From Cohnella cholangitidis (lineage in GTDB: Bacteria > Bacillota > Bacilli > Paenibacillales > Paenibacillaceae): a stretch of DNA of 64,000 bases. The notes under the pieces were generated by a model. It was not told the DNA's origin. It worked only from the letters and a program-made list of their open reading frames with translations, and did no database searches. Shown one piece after another: positions 42,613-51,307 of the stretch. The number at the start of each line of letters is the position of its first letter. The first letter of the stretch is position 1. The position numbers and the translations under genes were made by a program. The DNA lies in assembly GCF_014107495.1 (NCBI RefSeq), contig NZ_CP041969.1:3211501-3275500 (forward strand), in the 5' to 3' direction.

Positions 42613-42622
42613 TGGATTCGCT

Positions 42623-42652
42623 AAGGAGCGGGGATTCTCCGCTCCTTTATTT
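42623..42652. terminator. Bidirectional terminator
   Basis: AAGGAGCGG / CCGCTCCTT stem followed by TATTTG, between convergent genes. Confidence 0.7.
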
Positions 42653-43174
42653 GTTGGCCATTGATTTGCTCCATCCTATTCCGATCCAGCCGCCCCCGAA
42701 AGGAATAGCCAACCAAGCTCTCCAATCCTGATCGTTCAACGCGAATAGGGAAACTGCGGCGATCAAATACAACACTCCGATATAACCGGGTGCAATCCGC
42801 TTCGCGAGTAAATAGATTCCGTACGACAGCAATCCCAAGCCAAGTAATATCCAACCGATCCCTACGGTAGGCTGGGGATCCAAGCCTTGAAACTGCATCC
42901 ACCTTCCCAATGCCATGAGGGAAGCTCCCGCGAGCGTAACGAAGAAGAATAGATTTCCGACTAGCATCTTCGCATGCGACAGCCGCCAATGGAATCCGAT
43001 ATATCCGAGAATAACGAGAGCCATCGCTATCATGATCCAGACGACAAGATCATCCACCCGGCGGTATCCCCCTTGCTCCGCTTCAGGCCTTAGCGCGATG
43101 GAAACCCAGACGATCATCCACATTAAGCCGCCCGTCATGGCTAGAATTCCCCACAGTTTCGATCTTTGCATCAT
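42647..43174 (-). CDS. Integral membrane protein of unknown function
   Basis: A 175-residue protein with about five transmembrane segments (near 8-27, 44-62, 70-92, 105-125, 130-150) and short loops. No conserved motif is recognised. The ribosome binding site is weak (GGAGAGG about 13 bases upstream). It stands alone between two convergent or divergent neighbours. Confidence 0.65.
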   Translation of the reverse strand: MMQRSKLWGILAMTGGLMWMIVWVSIALRPEAEQGGYRRVDDLVVWIMIAMALVILGYIGFHWRLSHAKMLVGNLFFFVTLAGASLMALGRWMQFQGLDPQPTVGIGWILLGLGLLSYGIYLLAKRIAPGYIGVLYLIAAVSLFALNDQDWRAWLAIPFGGGWIGIGWSKSMANK

Positions 43175-43307
43175 TGTCGCGATCCGCCTCTCCAGTCGTT
43201 AATACGATCATGCATTAACTTAAGATTAGCTTCCGCACATCGAGAATGGATGGATAAATGATGAAGATCCTGACAGGAAATTATGGAGATCCCCTTCAAC
43301 TTCCCTC

Positions 43308-44018
43308 TCAGACCATGAGACCGGCTTCTTTGCATAGCTCGACCAATTGATGCACGCCGATGAACTGTTCGCGATTTCGTTTATGAATGCTTGACAGCGC
43401 ATGTTCGGTCACCTTTTTCGCGTTTTCAACGTTATGATGCTCCACGGCTCGAACGATGTCCTTCATTTTGTCCAGAAAATAAACGGTTCTGCGCAACGTG
43501 CGAATGAGCAAAATTTGCCGGACGTGCACAGGCGTATACATCCGGTAGCCGTTGTCGGGATCGCGTTCGGGCGATAGAAGCTCTTCCTTCTCCCAGTGCC
43601 GAATGGCCGAGGTTTGCACATCGGCGAGCTCGGCTGCCTCTCCAATGGTCATGCGGGCCGGAAGTTTCTTGTTCGCGAGAATGGGAAGCTCCGGGTTTTC
43701 CAATAAGGCAAGGGTTTGGTCGGCGACGGTTTTCTCCTGGTTAAGTGCGGCTTGTTCCTTGTTAACGAGCCAGAATGCCGCGTCCGGATCGGCGTTCCGA
43801 ACATGGCGAAGCACCTCGCAAGTCAATCCGATCCCGAATCCGGGGAACATCGCGCGTAGGCAACGAAAATAGGCTAAATGCAGCCGCGTATATAAGCGGT
43901 AACCATTCGGGGCGCGCGCCGGGGGCGGAATGACTCCCCAGGATTCATAATGCCGCAAAGCGCTTGTGCTAATACGTAGCTCCCGTGCAATCTCGATAGG
44001 CTTGTAATAGGTTTGCAT
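43308..44018 (-). CDS. MerR-family regulator with two MerR DNA-binding domains
   Basis: A 236-residue protein. The first MerR winged helix is at the N-terminus (YYKPIEIARELRISTSALRHYESWGVIPP, then PNGYRLYT). A second complete MerR-type domain lies at about residues 120-190 (MTIGEAAELADVQTSAIRHWEKEELLSP, then DNGYRMYTPVHVRQ). A short helical C-terminus follows. Ordinary MerR proteins have one such domain and dimerise; tandem copies may let one chain bind a full operator. Start ATG 44018 with GGAGGGGG upstream. No effector-binding Cys cluster is seen. Confidence 0.8.
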   Translation of the reverse strand: MQTYYKPIEIARELRISTSALRHYESWGVIPPPARAPNGYRLYTRLHLAYFRCLRAMFPGFGIGLTCEVLRHVRNADPDAAFWLVNKEQAALNQEKTVADQTLALLENPELPILANKKLPARMTIGEAAELADVQTSAIRHWEKEELLSPERDPDNGYRMYTPVHVRQILLIRTLRRTVYFLDKMKDIVRAVEHHNVENAKKVTEHALSSIHKRNREQFIGVHQLVELCKEAGLMV

Positions 44019-44225
44019 TGGTCTATTCCCCCTCCCGTATACAGGTAATATAACAAGAGCCTTTACCGGAATCAAACGTTGTAGAAAAACCTTAAAGTGC
44101 TAAGATAAACCTTGTTACGTTACGCATGGGTGATTTAACGGACGGCGACCGCACGCCTTCTCACTTGCATTAGTGTTGTAAGATGGTTGGTGTAAGTACT
44201 TTTTTTATTCTGAAAGGAGATCTCC

Positions 44226-44642
44226 ATGCAAATCTTATACGAAGTTCCGGAAGTCCGGGAATACATTCAACTACGTATCGCCGCCGGCCTTGGCACGAAG
44301 AATGAACTTTTAGCCGATAAGGTTTTGAGCCGTTCGCTATTCACGGTTATCGTGAAGGATGAACATTCGGAGCTTATCGGGATGGGCAGAATTATCGGCG
44401 ACGGGGGGTACTACTATCAAGTGGTCGATCTTGCGGTCGATCCCTCTCGCCAGGGCGAGGGGCTGGAAGAGGTCGTTATGAACGAGATTACGAGCTACTT
44501 GAATCGCAACGCTCCTGAAGGAGCCGATGTCGTTCTTATGGCGGATGTGCCCGCTATTCCCATGTATCAGAAATACGGCTTCGAATTCACTTACCCCAAA
44601 TCCATAAGCTTGTGCAGAAGGATAGCCGGCAAGAGCTCCTAG
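44226..44642 (+). CDS. GNAT-family N-acetyltransferase
   Basis: A 138-residue acetyltransferase. Motif A is VVDLAVDPSRQGEGLEEVVM near residue 75, where the acetyl-CoA pyrophosphate loop RQGEGL replaces the usual RxxGxG. Motif B is MADVPAIPMYQKYGFEFTYP. The substrate is unknown. AAAGGAGAT lies 5 bases before the ATG. Confidence 0.85.
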   Translation: MQILYEVPEVREYIQLRIAAGLGTKNELLADKVLSRSLFTVIVKDEHSELIGMGRIIGDGGYYYQVVDLAVDPSRQGEGLEEVVMNEITSYLNRNAPEGADVVLMADVPAIPMYQKYGFEFTYPKSISLCRRIAGKSS

Positions 44643-44721
44643 CCCTTAACTTGCCGCGAATTCTTCGACTGGCGTATAATGGGTTAAGTTTCCAATCCCA
44701 AGAGATTCCGAAGGTGATAGA

Positions 44722-45564
44722 GTGAGAAAAATATGGGGTTTAATCGTCGGTCTTATCGTATTTGTAGGTGCTTTTAATTTCTCGGGTTCTACGGCATTAG
44801 CTAAGTCTCCGGCGGCTCCGACAGGTAAATTGACGGAAAGCAAGCTCGCTTTCTCTTACGCGGACGAATCGGGAAAACGGCTGCTTGGATTCAATGGGAC
44901 GAATCCGAAGCGGTTCGGCAAAGCGATCTATGCCCCCGGTAAAGTCCTTAACGTCAAATTCGCGAAGCACCAGAAGGGTTCGGATAAGAGTACGGGCAGG
45001 CAATTGGCCTATAATTTCGATCGGGACGAGGGAGAATTGTTCAACGTCGTCCAAGGGACGATCAAGAGCGACGAAAGCGTCTTGCTCGCGGAGAAGGATG
45101 CTTTCCAAGGGCATACTTTTCTGAAATACAAGCCGGTAAGCAAAGGAACGTTCTCCAAGAGCGTCATCGGCAAAATCGAGAAATCCAAAAAACGCAAGGT
45201 GATCAGTCAGGGGTTGATAGGCCAAGTTTCCGCGGAAGTGCAGATCGGACTAGTCCAGTTCGAACGGCTCAAGGGGCAAAAGCCGTTGGCCAGTCTCGTT
45301 CTGACCTCGAAATCGGGGCTCGTGTTCGAAGATTTCGTCGGCAACGACGACGAAATGTCTACTTGGCGCGTTGCCGACGGGGGAACGATTACGACGGATA
45401 TGTTCAACGTTCTGTTCGTCACCCATTCGAAAGCGGGTTATTCTCTTGGCTACGAGTGGTGGGGAGACGAAGGGCTTTCGCTAAACGTCGTTCAGCAACA
45501 AGGAACGAAAGGATCGAAGTTCCTTTCCGTACTGAATAGTTATCGTTATACCGTACCGCTTTAA
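44722..45564 (+). CDS. Secreted hypothetical protein
   Basis: A 280-residue protein with a signal peptide (RKIWGLIVGLIVFVGAF to STALAKSP, about residue 29) and a beta-rich charged mature part. No domain is recognised. The GTG start lies 5 bases after AAGGTGA. The DUF2277 gene follows 28 bases later and may be co-transcribed. Confidence 0.65.
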   Translation: MRKIWGLIVGLIVFVGAFNFSGSTALAKSPAAPTGKLTESKLAFSYADESGKRLLGFNGTNPKRFGKAIYAPGKVLNVKFAKHQKGSDKSTGRQLAYNFDRDEGELFNVVQGTIKSDESVLLAEKDAFQGHTFLKYKPVSKGTFSKSVIGKIEKSKKRKVISQGLIGQVSAEVQIGLVQFERLKGQKPLASLVLTSKSGLVFEDFVGNDDEMSTWRVADGGTITTDMFNVLFVTHSKAGYSLGYEWWGDEGLSLNVVQQQGTKGSKFLSVLNSYRYTVPL

Positions 45565-45592
45565 TTCATGTGAATAAGAGGGGGTCAATGGG

Positions 45593-45877
45593 ATGTGCAG
45601 AAACATTAAGACGTTATTCAATTTCGAACCGCCGGCAACGGAAGACGAGGTGAGGGCCGCGGCGCTCCAATTCGTAAGGAAACTGTCGGGCTTTAACGAG
45701 CCGTCCAAGGCGAACGAGGAGGCGTTCAATCTGGCGGTCAAGGAAGTAACGGAGGTCGCGGAGAAGCTGCTTGCATCGTTGGTTACCCGCGCCCCGTCGA
45801 GGAACCGCGGGGTAGAGATCGAACGGGCCCGCGCCAAATCGGTCAGAAGGTTCGGGGTTAGGGGCGCAGGAGATTGA
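45593..45877 (+). CDS. DUF2277 family protein
   Basis: A 94-residue protein with the full DUF2277 pattern: MCRNIKTLFNFEPPATEDEV, AALQFVRKLSGFNEPSKANE and a C-terminal Arg-rich stretch. The function is unknown. Its stop overlaps the TTG start of the next gene by four bases (TTGA), so the two are coupled. Confidence 0.88.
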   Translation: MCRNIKTLFNFEPPATEDEVRAAALQFVRKLSGFNEPSKANEEAFNLAVKEVTEVAEKLLASLVTRAPSRNRGVEIERARAKSVRRFGVRGAGD

Positions 45878-46620
45878 GCAAGAAGATCGCCTACCTAATC
45901 TTGTCCACGGTCGCGGCGCTTATATTAATCGCCATTTGCTATGTGTATACCGAGATGAATGGCTACCCGTGGAAGCATGCCCAAGTTAAACAAGAAGCCG
46001 TATTATATATGAAGAATAAGTACAATATGGATGTGAAAGCTTCGGGAAGCTCTTATAATTTCAAGTTCAAGTATTATACTGCCAAGGTCTATGACGCGAA
46101 CGACGTTGAAAAATCGATCATAAGCGTCGAGAAACAAAGGCATTATGATGACCAAAATTTATACAAGGGCTATAGACTAGAGGATAATTACAGCGAGGTT
46201 TATTGGAAAAAGCGGGCGGAGCAAGAGACGAGAGAGGCTTATCCGAACTTATTCGCGTCGAGCCGGATCGAACGGGCTGCTATCGATACGGTCTATTCCA
46301 CGTTTTCTCTAGAGGAAGGTTTAAGCTCGGAGAGCGATGAGAGCGACATTGTCATTCCGTCGGAACCGGACTACAACTACACCCTGGATATCGATCTCGC
46401 CTCCGAAGAGATCACGGACGCCTTTTTGCTGGAATTGCTGCCCGTCATTCAGGATGTAGCGAAGGGCGAACGACGCATCGACTTCTTCATTACGGGCCGG
46501 GAGATCCCTAGCGGAACCCCGGATCGAGCGGGAACTACCCGGCTGCTGAGCCTAACGTTCGAGCAATTGGGCACTGTCGGCAGCATTGACGATTTGCGGA
46601 AAGAAATCTCCGAAATATAG
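45874..46620 (+). CDS. YfjL-like membrane-anchored protein
   Basis: A 248-residue protein with one N-terminal transmembrane anchor (KIAYLILSTVAALILIAICY) and an extracellular domain with WKHAQVKQEAVLYMKNKY, as in YfjL-like proteins of Bacillales. The TTG start overlaps the DUF2277 stop. The function is unknown. Confidence 0.65.
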   Translation: MSKKIAYLILSTVAALILIAICYVYTEMNGYPWKHAQVKQEAVLYMKNKYNMDVKASGSSYNFKFKYYTAKVYDANDVEKSIISVEKQRHYDDQNLYKGYRLEDNYSEVYWKKRAEQETREAYPNLFASSRIERAAIDTVYSTFSLEEGLSSESDESDIVIPSEPDYNYTLDIDLASEEITDAFLLELLPVIQDVAKGERRIDFFITGREIPSGTPDRAGTTRLLSLTFEQLGTVGSIDDLRKEISEI

Positions 46621-46639
46621 GCTGCAGGAAGCTGTCGGA

Positions 46640-46666
46640 CGTCACAATCCTTAGCGCCCTTTTGTC
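46640..46666 (+). promoter_or_regulatory. Candidate ECF41 promoter of the sigma-factor gene
   Basis: CGTCACA-N16-TGTC, 47 bases before the sigma-factor ATG. It matches the ECF41 consensus form (TGTCACA ... CGTC) and, with identical spacing, the site upstream of the facing carboxymuconolactone decarboxylase gene. This predicts autoregulation. Confidence 0.65.
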
Positions 46667-46713
46667 ATGATTAAGAAAGATCGCAAATCGAATCGATGAC
46701 CGGAGGACAAACG

Positions 46714-47592
46714 ATGCTCCTTGCTCAAACCTATAAGCAACATCATTCGATGTTGTTCGGGCTGGCTTACCGAATGCTGGGGATCGCCGCCGATGCCGAG
46801 GATATCGTACAGGACGTGTTCGCCCAATACTTAGCAATGGATACGGGCGAGATCCTGAACGAGAAAGCCTATCTAACGAGAATGACCGCGAACCGCTGCA
46901 TTAATCTGCTCAAATCTTCGCGGCGACAACGCGAAACCTATACGGGGGAGTGGCTTCCCGAGCCTTTGCCGGACGGCGGGCCATCGCTCGCGTCCGATTC
47001 CGCCGAGCGGCGGGAGAATATCGGATACGCCTATCTCGTGCTTATGCAGAGGCTGTCGCCGCTGGAGCGGGCGATTTATATTTTGAAGGAAACGTTGGGC
47101 TTCGAATACCGCGACATTGCCGAGATGCTGGATAAAGCCGAGACGAGCTGCCGCAAAACGTTCAGCAGGGCGAAGCTGAAGATCGGGCAGAGCGAGGAGG
47201 TCCCGCCGCAACCGGAAGGAACGTTGGAGGAGGCGCAAGAACGGTTCGTCGAAGCGTTCATTCGCGCGTCCGATACGGGCAACTTCAAGCCGTTGCTGGC
47301 TTTTCTGCTCGATGACGTCGTCTTGGTATCGGATGGCGGCGGCAAAGCAAAGGCTGCGCTTAATCCGATATTCGGCGTCGGGCGGGTGCAGGCGTTCTTC
47401 GAGGGAGTGTCGGCCAAAGGCAGCTTCCTGGACGGCATGGAACGGATCGTCGTGAACGGAGATCCCGGGTTGGCGCTGCGGAAGGACGGGCGGATTACGA
47501 GGATTATCTGCGCGGAATGGGAGCCGGGCGGCTCCCGAGTCCGTCGCATCTACATGGTTTTGAATCCGGACAAATTAACGCGTTTTAATTAA
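46714..47592 (+). CDS. ECF41-group RNA polymerase sigma factor (SigJ-like)
   Basis: A 292-residue ECF sigma factor with regions sigma2 (QHHSMLFGLAYRMLG, AEDIVQDVFAQYLA) and sigma4 (ERAIYILKETLGFEYRDIAEML). A SnoaL-like C-terminal extension of about 110 residues carries the ECF41 hallmarks: WLPEPL in the linker, DGGGK in the extension and NPDKL at the end. In this group the fused extension replaces an anti-sigma factor in controlling activity. Start ATG 46714 with GGAGG upstream. It faces a carboxymuconolactone decarboxylase gene (8-base overlap of stops), the classic ECF41 target. Confidence 0.92.
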   Translation: MLLAQTYKQHHSMLFGLAYRMLGIAADAEDIVQDVFAQYLAMDTGEILNEKAYLTRMTANRCINLLKSSRRQRETYTGEWLPEPLPDGGPSLASDSAERRENIGYAYLVLMQRLSPLERAIYILKETLGFEYRDIAEMLDKAETSCRKTFSRAKLKIGQSEEVPPQPEGTLEEAQERFVEAFIRASDTGNFKPLLAFLLDDVVLVSDGGGKAKAALNPIFGVGRVQAFFEGVSAKGSFLDGMERIVVNGDPGLALRKDGRITRIICAEWEPGGSRVRRIYMVLNPDKLTRFN

Positions 47593-48031
47593 AGCAGCCG
47601 GGATATAATCCCGTGGACACGCCGATTCGGTTCCATGCGTTGATCGTATTAATGGCCATGATCAGATCGATGAACTGCTTCTCGCCGAAATGCGTGCGTA
47701 CGCGGTCGTACACCGCGCGGGGGATGCCGGCCTCCGAAAGCTTCGTCGCATGCTCGGTCAGCTCCAGCACGGCGCGTTCTTCTTCCGAGAAGTGAGGCAC
47801 CTCGTGCCATACGGTTAGCAACGTAATCTTCTCCATGCTCTCGCCCATTTTCAGCAAGTCCTTGGCATGCATGTCGACGCAGTACGAGCAACCGTTAATC
47901 TGCGAAGCCCGCAGCTTGATCCATTCGTACAGCTTGCGGTCGAGGCCGCTATTTTGGATAAACTGTTCCAGGCCCAGCATCGCTTTGACGGCCTCGGGAT
48001 TGACGTTTGCGTAATTCATTCTTGCTTCCAT
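47585..48031 (-). CDS. Carboxymuconolactone decarboxylase/AhpD-like protein
   Basis: A 148-residue AhpD-fold protein with the redox pair in INGCSYCVDMHAKDL near residue 65 and helical core VWHEVPHFSEEERAVLELTEHATKL. Such proteins act as alkylhydroperoxidase-like reductases. ATG 48031 is placed by AAGGAGAG; the longer upstream frame is not supported. It is the expected target of the neighbouring ECF41 sigma factor, and a matching promoter lies 45 bases upstream. Confidence 0.9.
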   Translation of the reverse strand: MEARMNYANVNPEAVKAMLGLEQFIQNSGLDRKLYEWIKLRASQINGCSYCVDMHAKDLLKMGESMEKITLLTVWHEVPHFSEEERAVLELTEHATKLSEAGIPRAVYDRVRTHFGEKQFIDLIMAINTINAWNRIGVSTGLYPGCFN

Positions 48032-48075
48032 ATCTAATCTCTCCTTATGGGGTTTGTTTTGGTTTACAAAGATAA

Positions 48076-48102
48076 GACAGACGACGCTTTCGTTTTGTGA
48101 CA
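48076..48102 (-). promoter_or_regulatory. Candidate ECF41 promoter of the AhpD-like gene
   Basis: On the minus strand, TGTCACA (48096-48102) is followed by 16 bases and TGTC (48076-48079). Spacing and the distance to the start codon equal those at 46640-46666. Confidence 0.7.
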
Positions 48103-48139
48103 TCGCAATCGATCGTAAACGAAAAAAGGAGGTAACGAT

Positions 48140-48877
48140 GTGAATCGCACGCCGATCGGCCAGGTCGCGAGCATCGCGAGATATCCCGTAAAGTCCATGG
48201 GAGGGGAAAGCCTTAATCGCACCCATGTCGCCGCTTACGGCTTGTACGGAGACCGGAGCCATGCTTTCGCGGATGAATCCTTGGAAGGGTGGGAGCGGTA
48301 TTTCACCGCGCGCGGTATTCCTCAGTTGCTTAAATATCAAGCTAAGCTGGTCGAAGGCACCGCTTCCGCGAATGAATTTCCGCCCATCCGGGTGACGTCC
48401 CCGGACGGCCATGAATTCACGTGGGATGAAGGCTTGCTAGGAGAAATACAAGGTTATTCCAAACGTAAAATATCGATGATTCGGTACCGACCGGATAGCC
48501 GCGATTCGTTGGCGGTGGATGCCGGAGGAATATTGATCATTACGGATCGAACCTTGAACAAGCTGGAGCACTTCCTTGGCAGAGAAGTCGACCAACGCCG
48601 CTTTCGGGCGAACCTGGTCGTCACGATCAGCGACGATCGCGTGCAGGACGAAGCGGAGCTGGTGGGCAAGCGCTTGCGTATCGGCGAGGTTCAATTAGAA
48701 GTGACGGAAGCCTGCGAACGCTGTTCGATGATTACGTTAGACCCCGATACGCTTGAACGAGACGTCGCCATTCTGAAAAAAGTTAACGAACAGTTCAATC
48801 TTAGATTCGGCGTATATGCGTCTGTAGTCGAGGTAGGCGATATTGGCGTTGACGATACGGTATACATGGAAGCGTGA
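48140..48877 (+). CDS. MOSC domain protein
   Basis: A 245-residue MOSC protein with an N-terminal beta-barrel (IARYPVKSMGGESL, YGLYGDRSHAF) and the C-terminal MOSC domain with RFRANLVV and the conserved Cys in VTEACERCSMITLDPDT near residue 190. MOSC domains bind molybdenum cofactor sulfur or act in N-hydroxylated compound reduction (YiiM/mARC type). GTG start with AAAGGAGG before it. It is divergent from the AhpD-like gene. Confidence 0.88.
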   Translation: MNRTPIGQVASIARYPVKSMGGESLNRTHVAAYGLYGDRSHAFADESLEGWERYFTARGIPQLLKYQAKLVEGTASANEFPPIRVTSPDGHEFTWDEGLLGEIQGYSKRKISMIRYRPDSRDSLAVDAGGILIITDRTLNKLEHFLGREVDQRRFRANLVVTISDDRVQDEAELVGKRLRIGEVQLEVTEACERCSMITLDPDTLERDVAILKKVNEQFNLRFGVYASVVEVGDIGVDDTVYMEA

Positions 48878-48959
48878 AGAGGCCGCCAGAGCAATCTGGC
48901 GACCATAAAAAGGGAACATTTGTTATTCGGAGACGGACGAAATACGCTGGAGGTGTGCG

Positions 48960-50315
48960 ATGGCGGTAGAAGCGGGTCTAACGGAATCGGTCAAACATAC
49001 GCAGGCCAAATTGCGGCTGCAAACGATAGCCCAAGTGCTCGGGGAATTCGACGGGCGGATTATGGGGCTGGAGCCGGACAAACGACTGCAGAAGTATCGC
49101 AAAATGAGAGGGAGTCCTTATCTGTTCTATCGCGGCAGCGCCTATTTATTTTACTTCGATGTAGGGCGGGAGTGGTTTCCGTACCATACGGATCCCGAAC
49201 GGCCGACATGGATCCAGGGCGATCTGCATTTCGAAAATTTCGGCGCTTTCCGAAGCGAAACGGGACGGATCGTGTTTGACGTGAACGACTTCGACGAAGG
49301 ATGCACGGGCTCCTATTTGTACGACGTTCTTCGGATGTCCGTCAGTATCTGCTTGGCTATGTCCGAACAAGAGCGGTCAATGGAAGAACAGACGGACGCG
49401 GTAAGAGAGTACTTGTCCGCTTACGCGAAACAGATCCGGAAGTTTGCCGTGCACAAAGAAGACCCTCGTTACCTCGTATTCGACGAGCAATCGACGGAAG
49501 GGCCGATTCGGAAGCTGCTAAGGAAGACGGAGAAGCTTGCGGCCAGCCATCTGCTGGAAGGAATCACCGCGCTGGAAGACGGCCGTCGGGTGTTCCGATG
49601 GTCGGAAGAAATCCAGCAGCCGACGGAGGAAGAAAGGGAGCTCGTTCAGCAGGGGTGGACCGATTACTTAAAGAGTCTGGATGCGCCGCCCGATCAGCCG
49701 GCTTCCTATTATCGCATCAAGGATATTGCCGTGAAGCACGGATCGGGTACGGCTTCCATCGGATTGGACAGATTCTACGTCCTGATCGAAGGAGATTCAG
49801 GACAGCAGGCGCTCGACGATATCATTATCGAGATCAAGGAAGTGCGGGCGCCGGTACCGGCTTATTTTATGCCTTATAACGAAGCGTTCTGGGAGACCTT
49901 CTCGCACCAAGGCAAACGGGTGATTACGACCCAGCAAGCGATGCACCACGAAGCGGATCCGTTTCTCGGCTATCTGACGTTAGGTGGACGCCAGTTCTAC
50001 GCGAGAGAACGGTCTCCCTATAAGAAGAAGCTCAAGCCTCATAAGCTCGAGGAGCCGAAGGATTGGAGCGACGCGGCCGATTGCATGGGCCGGATTACGG
50101 CCAAGATGCACGCCCGCGCGGATGCCGATGTGGAACACGGGATTCTGCCCTATCACAGCGAGGAAGAGATTGTTCGGGCCATCGGCAAGGACACGGATGC
50201 CTTCTGCGATTATGTATCGAACAGGGCGTTATCTTACGCACATCAGGTGAAGGAAGACTATGCTCTGTTCAAGGAATGGAGCGAATCGTTAGAAGCGCAA
50301 TCCAGCAGCTTATAA
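48960..50315 (+). CDS. DUF2252 family protein
   Basis: A 451-residue protein with a kinase-like pattern typical of DUF2252: FYRGSAYLFYFD, WIQGDLHFENFG near 90 and VFDVNDFDEGCTG near 105, where GD.H..N and D.ND resemble the catalytic and metal loops of aminoglycoside phosphotransferases. The C-terminal half has HARADADVEHGILPYHSEEE. The substrate is unknown. GGAGGTG lies 4 bases before the ATG. Confidence 0.88.
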   Translation: MAVEAGLTESVKHTQAKLRLQTIAQVLGEFDGRIMGLEPDKRLQKYRKMRGSPYLFYRGSAYLFYFDVGREWFPYHTDPERPTWIQGDLHFENFGAFRSETGRIVFDVNDFDEGCTGSYLYDVLRMSVSICLAMSEQERSMEEQTDAVREYLSAYAKQIRKFAVHKEDPRYLVFDEQSTEGPIRKLLRKTEKLAASHLLEGITALEDGRRVFRWSEEIQQPTEEERELVQQGWTDYLKSLDAPPDQPASYYRIKDIAVKHGSGTASIGLDRFYVLIEGDSGQQALDDIIIEIKEVRAPVPAYFMPYNEAFWETFSHQGKRVITTQQAMHHEADPFLGYLTLGGRQFYARERSPYKKKLKPHKLEEPKDWSDAADCMGRITAKMHARADADVEHGILPYHSEEEIVRAIGKDTDAFCDYVSNRALSYAHQVKEDYALFKEWSESLEAQSSSL

Positions 50316-50354
50316 AAAAAGCAGGCGACCCTTGCAAGGGTTGCTTGCTTTTTT
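50314..50354 (+). terminator. Rho-independent terminator
   Basis: GCAGGCGACCCTTGC / GCAAGGGTTGCTTGC hairpin followed by TTTTTT. Confidence 0.8.
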
Positions 50355-50478
50355 GCTTTACTCGCCTTAAGTCTAGTGAGGATTACTCCGGGGGTCGGAA
50401 GACCTCTTCTGGAATTTTAAGTAATATCTAGACAGGCGCGAGAGGAATCATCCTCGCGTCATAAGAGGAGGAATATTC

Positions 50479-51147
50479 GTGCTTAGGGCGATAAAAGGCA
50501 ATAAATGGCTATCGACGGTGGCTTTCCTTGCGATCGGATTAAGCTTGTACATGGCGGTACAATATTTCGTTCTGGGCGCGGACCAATCCGGGTTAATCAA
50601 TGACAAGCTTAACAAGATGAACCTAAACGATCTATGGTACGCGATGTTATATATCCATATCGTGACCGCCATAATCGCGATATGTACGGGATGGCCGCAA
50701 TTTATCGGCAAGCTTAGAGCCAGATCCATCCGCGCGCACCGGGCAATCGGCAAGATCTATAGTTATTGCGTACTTCTCGGCGGCGTGTCGGGCATCTACC
50801 TGTCATTCTATGCCACGGGCGGCTGGGTATCTAGCGCCGGATTTCTTTTACTGGCGCTGTTATGGATCTATACGCTAATTAAAGGGATTCGGGCGATCAC
50901 CGTTAACAAAGACACGCGAGAGCACCAAAGATGGATGACCAGAAACTATGCGCTGACATTCGCGGCCGTTACCTTGAGAATTTATTTGCCGCTGTCGATG
51001 GCGATTTTCGGTTTTGAGTCTTTTGACGATTATTACCGGGCCATCGCTTGGCTCTGCTGGGTTCCTAATCTGATTTTCGCGCAGTGGCTAGTGAATCGAT
51101 CCAAACGCCAAAAAGTTCATTTTCATAGTTGGAAAACCGGGGGATAG
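50479..51147 (+). CDS. DUF2306 membrane protein
   Basis: A 222-residue integral membrane protein with about six hydrophobic segments. The DUF2306 pattern is seen: IHIVTAIIAICTGWPQF, RAHRAIGKIYSYCVLLGG, REHQRWMTRNYALTFAAVTLR. The conserved His residues could bind heme, though this is not shown. GTG start with GAGGAGG before it. Confidence 0.85.
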   Translation: MLRAIKGNKWLSTVAFLAIGLSLYMAVQYFVLGADQSGLINDKLNKMNLNDLWYAMLYIHIVTAIIAICTGWPQFIGKLRARSIRAHRAIGKIYSYCVLLGGVSGIYLSFYATGGWVSSAGFLLLALLWIYTLIKGIRAITVNKDTREHQRWMTRNYALTFAAVTLRIYLPLSMAIFGFESFDDYYRAIAWLCWVPNLIFAQWLVNRSKRQKVHFHSWKTGG

Positions 51148-51151
51148 GGAA

Positions 51152-51241
51152 TGAAACGAGGAGTATGGTTGCAGGGAAGTGTCTTGGCATTCTTATTATT
51201 ATTCAGCAATGGAAAGCCGATTTGCAGAAAACATAAATAAA
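51152..51241 (+). CDS. Very short signal-peptide-like ORF
   Basis: A 29-codon frame (KRGVWLQGSVLAFLLLFSNG then a basic tail) directly behind the DUF2306 gene, with GGGGGATAGGG upstream. It looks like the beginning of an exported protein that was cut short. Expression is uncertain. Confidence 0.25.
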
Positions 51242-51307
51242 TTCCGATTTCCTGGGAAATTCGTCGTATTGCGGCGTCAGGAATTCAATAAAGAAGCCGA
51301 GAACCCT

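Noticed and set aside
48032..48412. N-terminal extension of the AhpD-like protein
   Set aside because: The extension crosses the ECF41-type promoter and the opposite MOSC gene; ATG 48031 has its own ribosome binding site and gives the family length.
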